Part shown: one piece after another, positions 1-6,641 of the stretch
How the letters are laid out: every line of letters begins with the position of its first letter
Numbering within the stretch: the first letter of the stretch is position 1
Source of the DNA: Actinomycetes bacterium
Lineage (GTDB): Bacteria; Actinomycetota; Actinomycetes; Mycobacteriales; Micromonosporaceae
DNA length: 7,688 nt
NCBI GenBank assembly: GCA_023437285.1
Contig: JAEZGP010000464.1
Location: forward strand, 1 to 7,688
Reading direction: 5' to 3'
Notes under the pieces: generated by a model
Database searches by the model: none
Told to the model about the DNA's origin: nothing
What the model saw: only the letters and a program-made list of their open reading frames with translations
Translations under genes and position numbers: made by a program

Positions 1-458
1 CACCCGGGCAGGCCGGGCACCTGCCGGGTCAACCCGCGCCGGCCGGGCACGTGCCGGCCGGTCCGTCGTCGGGGTGGGGTGCCGCGGTCACCGCGCCGCC
101 CACGACGCCGATGGTCGCCGGGCCCCGTCCACAGTCGATCGCCGTGGAGTTCGACGACGGCCGGCGCGCGTCGCTGGGGCTGCTCATCCTGGTCGGCCGC
201 AACCCGGCGGCCGCGCCGGACGAGTTCGCCGCCCAGCTCGTGGCCGTCGGCGACGACAGCCGGTCGGTGTCCAAAACGCACCTCGCCCTGGGTTGCGACG
301 AGCGCGGCGCCTGGGTAGTCGACCGGCACTCGACGAACGGTACCGCCGTCATCGAGGCCGGCGGCCGGATGCGCTGCCCGCCGGGCGAACGCGTCTACCT
401 GCGGCTGCCGGCCACCATCCGGTTCGGCGACCGCACCCTGCACGTGGTGGCCAGCTGA
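1..458 (+). CDS. FHA-domain protein, 3' part only (5' end outside window)
   Basis: The frame is open from the window edge to a TGA at 456-458, so this is the C-terminal part of a longer protein. Numbering from the GTG at 51, the first 25 or so residues are Pro/Gly/Ala linker and residues 29-135 form a forkhead-associated domain. The three hallmark motifs are present: G-R (R50), S-x-x-H (S74, H77) and N-G (N96, G97). FHA domains bind phosphothreonine peptides, usually in Ser/Thr-kinase signalling, so the binding residues suggest a functional cytoplasmic reader. The linker implies another domain upstream; an RDD-type membrane domain is one arrangement I know from similar actinobacterial loci, but none of it is visible here. 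I do not take the GTG at 51 as the start because the preceding bases hold no ribosome binding site and the linker pattern continues upstream of it. The next gene follows after 59 bases with no terminator seen, so co-transcription is likely. The FHA call is firm; the full-length identity is unknown. Confidence 0.85.
   Translation, partial: PGQAGHLPGQPAPAGHVPAGPSSGWGAAVTAPPTTPMVAGPRPQSIAVEFDDGRRASLGLLILVGRNPAAAPDEFAAQLVAVGDDSRSVSKTHLALGCDERGAWVVDRHSTNGTAVIEAGGRMRCPPGERVYLRLPATIRFGDRTLHVVAS
3..62 (+). repeat. Two tandem 30-bp / 10-residue repeat units in the FHA linker
   Basis: Bases 11-27 and 41-57 are identical except for one base (C21 versus G51), with a 30-base period. In the coding frame they give two decapeptides, PGQAGHLPGQ and PAPAGHVPAG. 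Because the window starts inside the array, more units may lie upstream. This looks like a flexible Pro/Gly spacer between an upstream domain and the FHA domain. Confidence 0.6.
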
Positions 459-503
459 CCCCGCGCACAGCGTGAGGTGACCAACCGCCCGTCCGGTGAA
501 CCC

Positions 504-510
504 GAGGAGG
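504..510 (+). promoter_or_regulatory. Ribosome binding site of the giant envelope gene
   Basis: GAGGAGG is an excellent Shine-Dalgarno sequence 7 bases before the GTG at 518. The reading frame has a stop (TGA, 497-499) just upstream, so this GTG is the first possible start and the site decides it. Confidence 0.9.
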
Positions 511-517
511 CAACAGC

Positions 518-3500
518 GTGCACGTCGGTGGGGTCCTACGTGGCCTGTCCGCGGGACCGGGCCGGCGCGCCTTCTCAGCGGTCGTCCTCACGGCCGCCGC
601 CGCGGTGCTCGCCACCATGGCGTACCTGTGGCAGGGGTACGCCCAGGCGGAGGTCTCGCTCAACGACGGCGGCGTGTGGGTCACCAACCGTGACTTCGGC
701 CTGGTGGGCCGGTTCAACCGGCCCGTCGAGCAGCTCGACGCGCAGCTGAGCCCCACCCCGGACGCGCAACCCGACGTCGACGTGCTGCAGGACGCCGACA
801 CCGTGTTCGTCCACGACCGCAGCGGGTCGACGCTGCGGCGCATGGACGTCGCGCTGGTGGACCTGGGCCTGGAGTCGCTGGACCTGCCGGCCGGCGCCGA
901 GGTGGCCCTGGGCGGCGGCGCGGTGGCGATCCTGGTGCCGGACACGGGCAAGGTGTGGGTCCGGCCGATCGACTCGGTGCTGTCGCTCAACGTCGCCAAG
1001 GACCCCCCGGCGGCCGAGGCCGGTGGCGGCGCGGCGCTGGCGATGAGCGCCGACGGTACGGCGTTCGTCGTGTCGGCGGCCACGGACACGCTGGTCACGG
1101 TGACCGGCGGGGCGGGCGGGTCGGCGACGGCGAGCAAGCGCGCCCTCGGGGTCGACGTGTCGACGGCGACAGTGACGGCCGTCGGTGACTCCCCGGTGGT
1201 GCTCGGCGCCGGCGGGCGGCTGGTTCTGCCCGGCGGGCAGGCGACGCTGCCACCGCAATACCAGGCGGGTGCGGTGCTGCAACAGCCCGGCCCGCAGGCG
1301 GACACCGTGCTTGTGGCCGCCGACCAGGGCCTGGTCGCGGTCGACCTGTCCAGCCGCGACGTGGCGGTCATCTCCGATCTGGGCGGCGGCGACGCGGCCG
1401 CCCCGGTGCGCCTGGGGTCCTGCGTACACGCGGCGTGGGCCAAGCGCCCCACGTACCTGCGCCGCTGCGACGGCATCGCGGCCGAGGAACCCAAGCAGCT
1501 CACCGACGCGACCCCGGGCAGCGCGCTGGCGTTCCGGGTGAACCGGCAGATGATCGTCCTCAACGAACTCGCCTCCGGCAAGATCTTCGTGTACGAGCGG
1601 GGCGGCAAGGACCTGGGCAACTGGAAGGACCTGCTGCCCCCGGTCAACCGGGACAAGGACGACAAGTCCGAGAAGAAGCCGGACGTCACGAAGAAGAACC
1701 ACCCGCCCGTGGCCCGGCCGGACCGGTTCGGCGCCCGACCCGGGCAGGCCGCCACGCTGACCGTGCTCGACAACGACGGCGACATCGACGGCGACGTACT
1801 CATCATCCGGGCCGTCGCGAAGATCCCGGGGGAGGCCGGCCAGCTGTCCATCGTGGGCAACGGGCAGGCGCTGCAGTTCGTCGCCACGCCGGGCTGGGAC
1901 AAGCCGGTGCGGTTCAAGTACACGATCGACGACGGCCGCGGCGGCGTGGCCAGCGCCGACGTGACCGTGAGCGTGCGCACCAGCCGGCAGAACTCGCCGC
2001 CGTACCTGCTCAAGCGCAAGCCCGGCTCCGGCCAGGAGGTCACCGTCGGCCAGGGCGGCGTGGCCAACCGCGAGGTACTCAAGGACTGGCGCGACCCGGA
2101 CGGCGACCCGCTGGTCCTCGCATCGGCCGAGGTCGGCGCTCCGGACGCGGTGCGGTTCACGGCCGTCGGCGAGGTCACCTATGCCGACGCGGGGACGTCC
2201 AACGGACGCAAGAGCGTGGCGCTCACGGTCACCGACGGGCGGGCCAGTACGGAGGGGCAGCTGCCCGTACGGGTGCTGCCGGCGACGACGAACGGGCCGC
2301 CCCGGGCGATGGACGACCGGGTCGCGACCGTCGCCGGGCTGCGCGCCACGCTGCGGCCCCTCGACAACGACTCCGACCCCGAAAGCGGCGTACCGGGCAG
2401 CGGGTCGCGGCTGCGCGTCACCTGGGTGTCCCAGGCGCCCGCGAACACGTCGGTGATCCTCAACGACAAGAACGGCACGATCGCGTTCACCGCCGCCCGC
2501 CCCGGCACCTACTACCTGCGGTACGAGATCACCGACGGTGAGCACACCGCCCGGGCCCGCATCCGCGTCGACGCCCGCGCGCCGTCGTCGGCGAACCCGC
2601 CCGTCGCCGTCACCGACAGCGCGGTGCTGCGCGGCGGGTCGCCCGTGTCCGTCGACGTGCTCGCCAACGACATCGACCTCGACGGCGACGTGCTGGTCGT
2701 GCAGTCCGTCGACGTGCCCGGCAACTCCGGCATCACCGTGTCGGTCGTGGGCCTGCGCTGGCTGCGCATCGCCTCGTCGCAGGCCGGCGACGGGACCGTC
2801 GCGGTGCGCTACGTGGTCTCCGACGGCGGCAACACCGACGAGGGCGTGGTGCAGGTCAGCCGGCTGTCAGCCACCTCGGACAACCAGGCGCCCACGGCGG
2901 TCGACGACGCGACCGTGGTGCGCGCCGGCGGCGTGGTGACCCTGCGGCCGATGGCCAACGACAGCGACCCCGAGGGCGAGCCGGTCACCCTGGATCGCAC
3001 GGTCGTGCCCGACGGTTCCTCGTCGGGCACCTGGACCGTCGTCGGCGACGCGGTGCGCTTCGCGGCCCCGGACCGGCCCGGCACGGCGACGGCCAGCTAC
3101 ACCATCCGCGACCCGGAGGGCCGCTCGGCGGTGGCCCAGCTGTCGGTGACCGTGATCGCGGCCGACGCGGCGCAGAACCAGCCGCCCCGCCCGGCGACGG
3201 TGCAGGCGCGCGTGTTCGCCGGCGCCACGGTGCGCATCCCGATCCCGGTGGAGGGCAGCGACCCCGACGGCGACGCGGTCACGCTGCTCGGCCCGATCGA
3301 GGCGCCGCACTTCGGCCGCATCATCGCGCAGGGCCCCGACTACCTGGACTACCAGGCGTACGCGGGGATGGCCGGCACGGACGAGTTCAGTTACCGGGTA
3401 CGCGACGGGTACTCCGCGCGCGGCACCGGTACCGTGCGGGTGGGTGTCGTGGCCCGGCCGGAGCGCGACTCGGCGCCCGTGGCGGTCGACGACAGCTACA

Positions 3501-6500
3501 CGGTCGCCCCCGGTACGACGATCCGGGTGCCCGTACTCGCCAACGACAGCGACGCCGACGGCGACGCGCTGACGGTCGAACCGCTCGCGCCGCTCAACCC
3601 GAACCTGCCCGCCGGTGTCTCGCTCGAGGCCGGCCAGCGGGTGGCCGTGACGGCCGGCGACGACGACGGCGACGTGGTCCACGTGACGTACGGGATCAGC
3701 GACGGGCGGGGTCAGCGCGCCTCGGCGACGATCACGGTGACCGCCGAGGACGGCGCGAACCTCGCCCCGGTGGCCCGCGACGACCTGGTCACCGACGTGC
3801 CGGCCGGGGCGAGCGCCGTCGAGGTGGACGTGCTCGCCAACGACGACGACCTCGACGGCAGCCGTGCCGCGCTGGAGCTGGAGCCGCTCGACGCGGGCAA
3901 CGGCCCGGCCAGTACGGTCACGCCGGCCCGGCTGCTGCGGGTGGGGCTAACGGACGCGCCGCGCATGGTCGCCTACCGGATCACCGACGAGCGCGGCGGC
4001 ACGGCCACGGCGTTCGTCCGGGTGCCCGCCGCCGGCAACCAGCCGCCCGTACGCGTCAAGGACGCCCCGGAGCTGCGGGTCAACGCGGGCGGCGAGCTGA
4101 CGGTCGACCTGGCGACCCAGGTCAGCGACCCGGAGGGCAAGCCGGTGCGGCTCACCACCGGCGCGGCGATGTCGACGTCGCCGGTGCCCGGGCTGACCCT
4201 GGACCCCGGCCGCACGACGGCGACCTCGTTCACGCTCGTGGCCGCGACGGCGCCGACCGGCCCGGCCATGGTGGTGATCGAGGTGACCGACGCGGCGACC
4301 GCCGACGACCCGGCCGGGCGGGTGGCGACGATCAGCCTGCCCGTGACGATCGTGCCGCCGGCCGGGCAGGATCCGACGTTCGCGTGCCCGCCCGCCGAGC
4401 CGCAGGCCGGCGCCCCGGCGGTGATCGTGGACCTGGCCACCTGCGTACCGACGCCGGACCGCAAAGCCCGCGCGGGCCTGACCTTCGCCGACGTGTCCGG
4501 CGTGCCGTCGGGCGTGCAGGCGCAGCTCGACGGCACGCGGCTGCGCGTCACCGCCGACGAGACGGCCGCCGTCGACAAGCCGGCCGCGCTCACCCTCAAG
4601 GTCACCGACGTCAACAACCGGTCCGCCGACGGCGAACTCGGCATCGTGGTCCGCCCGGCCGCGCTGGCCATGGCGATGACCGACACGGTCGACGGCCTGC
4701 GCGCGGGAGCGCAGACCACGGTCGACGTGACCGCCAACGACGTCAACCCGTTCCCCGCCAAGCCGCTGACCGTCACCGCCGTGGGCACCGGCCCGGGGGT
4801 CACGGCGCGGGTGGCCGGCAACCAGGTCGTCATCAAGGCCAACGGCGACTTCTTCGGCCGCAGCGCGCTGACCTACCAGGTGCAGGACGCCACCGGCGAC
4901 CCCGCGCGGGTCGTCGGCGGCCAGATCGTGGTCAACGTCGTCGGCAAGCCCGGCGTGCCGGCGCGGCCGGCGGCCCGCTCCACCGGCGACGGCGTGGCCG
5001 TGCTGACCTGGCTGGAGCCCGACGCCAACGGCGCGGCGATCACCGGTTACGACGTGATGGGCGAGGGCGGCTTCAAGCAGCGCTGCGCCAACACGGTCTG
5101 CCAGCTCAAGGGCCTGCGCAACGGCAGCCGCTACCACTTCCAGGTGCGCGCCTGCAACGTGGTCGGCTGCGGCGGCTACAGCGCCCCGTCGGCCGAGGTG
5201 CGCCCCGACGTGCGGCCCGATCAGCCGGCCGCGCCGCGCACGAAGTTCGGCGACGGGTCGGTCACCCTGACGTGGTCGGCGCCGACCAGTCGCGGGTCGA
5301 AGATCGAGGGGTACGAGCTTGAGGTGTCCCCGCCCGTGGGCGGCGCCCGGCGGGTCACCGGCACCACGTACACGTGGACCGGGCTGACCAACGGCGTGGC
5401 GTACACGTTCCGGGTGCGCGCCTACAACGCCTCGCCGACGCCGAGCGAGTGGAGCCCGGACTCGGCGCCGGAGACGCCCGCCAAGGCGCCCGACCCGCCG
5501 GCGGCCCCGACGGCGGCCGGGGTGGTCGCCGGCATCGGCAAGCAGATGAACGTGCAGTGGGCGCCGCCGAACACGAACGGGGCGCCGATCAGCGGGTACG
5601 AGCTGACGGTCGTGCGCGCCGGCGCGGCCGAGCGGACCGTCGCCGTGGACGGCGACACCACGCCCGCGACGGTCGACGTCGACAACGGCGTGAACTACAC
5701 GTTCCGGGTCGTGGCCATCAACAAGGCGGGCAAGTCCGCGCCGAGCGCCGACTCGGCGGCCACGGTGGCGCACGGCAGGCCGTTCCAGGTGACCTCGTTC
5801 TCCGTCGTCGACAACAACGGCGGCACGGGCTACGACCGGCGGGTGCGCTACGCGCTGAACCCGCCCAACGACAACGGCATGGCCAGCGCGCGGTACGAGT
5901 TCAACTACTCGGGCGGCGACGTGGTGAACTACGCGGCGGCGGCCACGGGCGGGTTCGTGCCGAACCTCACCAACGGCACCGCGTACCGGCTGAAGGTGCG
6001 CGCCTGCAACGACATGTGCGGCGAATGGTCGGCGCAGAGCGCCGCCGTCACCCCGTACGGTCCGGTGAACACGCCCGGGGCCGGGGCGGCCAAGAACGGT
6101 GCCCGCCACGTCACCGTGTCGTGGAGCCAGCCCGCCGCCAACGGCCGGCCCATCGCCCGCCTGGAGATCAGCCTCAACGGCGGCGGCTGGGAGAACGTCG
6201 GTACGGGCAACGGCAACCGGACCGTCGGCGACGGGCCCAACCAGACCTGGCAGATCCGGGTCCGGGCGATCGACAGCGCCGGGCAGGTCAGCGCGATCGC
6301 CTCGGCCCAGGCCGCGACCGACCCGCCGCAGGTCAACGTGAGCAAGGGCGCTCGCACGTCGGCGTCGGACTGCACCACCTCGGCGTGCGCGCTGATCGTC
6401 ATCGAGCTGGTGAACTTCCCGGCGAACACCACCGTGTCCTGCTCGTTCAAGTCGTCACATTCGGGCGACGTGTTCTCCAACGGCTCGTACCGCACCAACG

Positions 6501-6604
6501 GCGACGGCTACTACCGGGGCCAGACCACGAAGTACTTCGGGTGGCCGGGCGGCTACGTCGAGGTCACGTGCAACGGCGTCACGGGTCGGAGCCCGGCATG
6601 GTAG
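518..6604 (+). CDS. Giant membrane-anchored propeller / Ig-like / Fn3 envelope protein
   Basis: This 2028-residue protein is built almost wholly of extracellular modules. A basic N-terminus (R8, R16, R17) and one hydrophobic segment (about 18-38) suggest N-in/C-out anchoring. An A-Q-A motif at 42-44 could instead be a signal peptidase site. Next come about eight propeller-like units (51-361), a Lys/Asp-rich linker (376-394), about eleven cadherin/Ig-like repeats (394-1476), five Fn3 domains (1477-1935) and a C-terminal four-cysteine module (1936-2028). There is no LPXTG signal or C-terminal hydrophobic tail. All 14 cysteines occur in even numbers per domain, which fits disulfides outside the cytoplasm. 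The start follows from the upstream stop and strong ribosome binding site. I saw no frameshift and no in-frame TTA codon. The MoxR gene begins 37 bases downstream. Similar giant Ig/Fn3 proteins sit beside MoxR genes in other actinobacteria (recalled, not searched). A role in adhesion, wall organisation or sensing is inference; the true function is unknown. Confidence 0.93.
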   Translation: MHVGGVLRGLSAGPGRRAFSAVVLTAAAAVLATMAYLWQGYAQAEVSLNDGGVWVTNRDFGLVGRFNRPVEQLDAQLSPTPDAQPDVDVLQDADTVFVHDRSGSTLRRMDVALVDLGLESLDLPAGAEVALGGGAVAILVPDTGKVWVRPIDSVLSLNVAKDPPAAEAGGGAALAMSADGTAFVVSAATDTLVTVTGGAGGSATASKRALGVDVSTATVTAVGDSPVVLGAGGRLVLPGGQATLPPQYQAGAVLQQPGPQADTVLVAADQGLVAVDLSSRDVAVISDLGGGDAAAPVRLGSCVHAAWAKRPTYLRRCDGIAAEEPKQLTDATPGSALAFRVNRQMIVLNELASGKIFVYERGGKDLGNWKDLLPPVNRDKDDKSEKKPDVTKKNHPPVARPDRFGARPGQAATLTVLDNDGDIDGDVLIIRAVAKIPGEAGQLSIVGNGQALQFVATPGWDKPVRFKYTIDDGRGGVASADVTVSVRTSRQNSPPYLLKRKPGSGQEVTVGQGGVANREVLKDWRDPDGDPLVLASAEVGAPDAVRFTAVGEVTYADAGTSNGRKSVALTVTDGRASTEGQLPVRVLPATTNGPPRAMDDRVATVAGLRATLRPLDNDSDPESGVPGSGSRLRVTWVSQAPANTSVILNDKNGTIAFTAARPGTYYLRYEITDGEHTARARIRVDARAPSSANPPVAVTDSAVLRGGSPVSVDVLANDIDLDGDVLVVQSVDVPGNSGITVSVVGLRWLRIASSQAGDGTVAVRYVVSDGGNTDEGVVQVSRLSATSDNQAPTAVDDATVVRAGGVVTLRPMANDSDPEGEPVTLDRTVVPDGSSSGTWTVVGDAVRFAAPDRPGTATASYTIRDPEGRSAVAQLSVTVIAADAAQNQPPRPATVQARVFAGATVRIPIPVEGSDPDGDAVTLLGPIEAPHFGRIIAQGPDYLDYQAYAGMAGTDEFSYRVRDGYSARGTGTVRVGVVARPERDSAPVAVDDSYTVAPGTTIRVPVLANDSDADGDALTVEPLAPLNPNLPAGVSLEAGQRVAVTAGDDDGDVVHVTYGISDGRGQRASATITVTAEDGANLAPVARDDLVTDVPAGASAVEVDVLANDDDLDGSRAALELEPLDAGNGPASTVTPARLLRVGLTDAPRMVAYRITDERGGTATAFVRVPAAGNQPPVRVKDAPELRVNAGGELTVDLATQVSDPEGKPVRLTTGAAMSTSPVPGLTLDPGRTTATSFTLVAATAPTGPAMVVIEVTDAATADDPAGRVATISLPVTIVPPAGQDPTFACPPAEPQAGAPAVIVDLATCVPTPDRKARAGLTFADVSGVPSGVQAQLDGTRLRVTADETAAVDKPAALTLKVTDVNNRSADGELGIVVRPAALAMAMTDTVDGLRAGAQTTVDVTANDVNPFPAKPLTVTAVGTGPGVTARVAGNQVVIKANGDFFGRSALTYQVQDATGDPARVVGGQIVVNVVGKPGVPARPAARSTGDGVAVLTWLEPDANGAAITGYDVMGEGGFKQRCANTVCQLKGLRNGSRYHFQVRACNVVGCGGYSAPSAEVRPDVRPDQPAAPRTKFGDGSVTLTWSAPTSRGSKIEGYELEVSPPVGGARRVTGTTYTWTGLTNGVAYTFRVRAYNASPTPSEWSPDSAPETPAKAPDPPAAPTAAGVVAGIGKQMNVQWAPPNTNGAPISGYELTVVRAGAAERTVAVDGDTTPATVDVDNGVNYTFRVVAINKAGKSAPSADSAATVAHGRPFQVTSFSVVDNNGGTGYDRRVRYALNPPNDNGMASARYEFNYSGGDVVNYAAAATGGFVPNLTNGTAYRLKVRACNDMCGEWSAQSAAVTPYGPVNTPGAGAAKNGARHVTVSWSQPAANGRPIARLEISLNGGGWENVGTGNGNRTVGDGPNQTWQIRVRAIDSAGQVSAIASAQAATDPPQVNVSKGARTSASDCTTSACALIVIELVNFPANTTVSCSFKSSHSGDVFSNGSYRTNGDGYYRGQTTKYFGWPGGYVEVTCNGVTGRSPAW
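569..631 (+). other. Membrane anchor or uncleaved signal segment (residues 18-38)
   Basis: Residues 18-38 are almost entirely Ala, Val, Leu, Met and aromatic, and are preceded by the basic pair R16-R17. This is the pattern of a type II membrane anchor or a Sec signal. The A-Q-A at 42-44 would permit cleavage before E45, so the sequence alone does not say whether the protein stays anchored. Confidence 0.8.
668..1600 (+). other. Propeller-like domain, about eight degenerate repeats (residues 51-361)
   Basis: A repeated pattern of a short hydrophobic strand, a polar turn and a second strand starts near residues 51, 94, 134, 180, 224, 262, 300 and 343. The spacing is 38-46 residues, typical of a beta-propeller blade. 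Examples are GGVWVTNRDFGLVGRF at 51-66 and DTVFVHDRSGSTLRRM at 94-109. Two cysteines, C302 and C317, fall in the seventh unit and could pair. The fold is inferred from periodicity; a PQQ-like or NHL-like propeller would fit. No catalytic motif is evident, so a binding or sensing role is more likely than an enzymatic one. Confidence 0.6.
1697..4945 (+). repeat. Array of about eleven cadherin/Ig-like repeats (residues 394-1476)
   Basis: Units of 90-105 residues begin near 394, 491, 592, 692, 788, 887, 984, 1081, 1174, 1283 and 1381. Each opens with an N-x-P-P-V-A-x-D-D-like strand, has a middle VLANDxDxDGD-like acidic turn and closes near a TDG or SDG followed by a strand. This is the pattern of bacterial cadherin-like / tandem-95 repeats, where the acidic turns often bind calcium. 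The acidic turn is clear in units 1-8, weaker in 9 (SDPEGKP) and lost in 10 and 11. The units are diverged in protein sequence, but short DNA stretches remain nearly identical, for example 2654-2686 and 3827-3859. The array probably forms a long stalk. Confidence 0.85.
4946..6322 (+). repeat. Five fibronectin type III domains (residues 1477-1935)
   Basis: The domains cover about 1477-1563, 1567-1654, 1657-1751, 1753-1846 and 1848-1935. The B-strand Trp is visible in four (W1498, W1586, W1681, W1869) and replaced by Tyr in the fourth (Y1778). The F-strand pattern Tyr-x-hydrophobic-x-Val-x-Ala appears in domains 1-4 (YHFQVRA, YTFRVRA, YTFRVVA, YRLKVRA); the fifth has Trp in place of Tyr. Domains 1 and 4 have cysteines after this strand (C1546/C1551 and C1830/C1834), and domain 1 has a further pair (C1523/C1528). 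The fourth domain is the most diverged. Fn3 domains in bacterial surface proteins usually act as spacers or carbohydrate/protein contact modules. Confidence 0.88.
6323..6601 (+). other. C-terminal four-cysteine module (residues 1936-2028)
   Basis: The last 93 residues differ from the Fn3 units. They hold C1952, C1957, C1975 and C2018, a hydrophobic strand (ALIVIELVNFP), a Ser/Gly/Asn/Tyr-rich stretch and a YFGWPGGYVEVTCNGV ending. From memory, similar Cys-containing YFGYPG-type tails close other actinobacterial surface proteins, but I cannot name a family. The small beta-rich composition and two possible disulfides suggest a distal binding tip. Confidence 0.55.
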
Positions 6605-6628
6605 GCGCTCACCGACGACATCCACTGT

Positions 6629-6635
6629 GGAGGAG
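6629..6635 (+). promoter_or_regulatory. Ribosome binding site deciding the MoxR start
   Basis: GGAGGAG lies 6 bases before the ATG at 6642. It overlaps the alternative in-frame GTG at 6627, which has no comparable site of its own, so the ATG is preferred. Confidence 0.88.
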
Positions 6636-6641
6636 CAAGTC

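Noticed and set aside
46..55. Ten-base palindrome GGCACGTGCC as a possible operator
   Set aside because: It lies inside coding sequence and is part of the 30-base tandem repeat. The first repeat copy breaks the symmetry, so chance within GC-rich sequence is the simpler explanation.
459..517. Possible promoter or terminator between the FHA gene and the giant gene
   Set aside because: I see no convincing -10/-35 pair or hairpin followed by a T-run in these 59 bases. Only the ribosome binding site is supported.
349..2545. Long - strand open frames (349-2178 and 575-2545)
   Set aside because: They overlap each other and the sense genes, and their composition is skewed to Arg, Ser, Pro and Ala without domain motifs. 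They are high-GC shadow frames.
3947..6109. A 720-codon open frame on the - strand
   Set aside because: It lies wholly antisense to the Ig/Fn3 coding region. Its translation is Arg/Gly/His/Val-rich and low in complexity, as expected from reading GC-rich codons backwards, and it has no recognisable domain.
6627..6641. Alternative upstream GTG start for the MoxR gene
   Set aside because: The GTG overlaps the GGAGGAG site that serves the ATG at 6642 and has no good ribosome binding site of its own.
6605..6641. Possible terminator between the giant gene and MoxR
   Set aside because: The 37 bases contain no inverted repeat of useful length and mainly carry the MoxR ribosome binding site.
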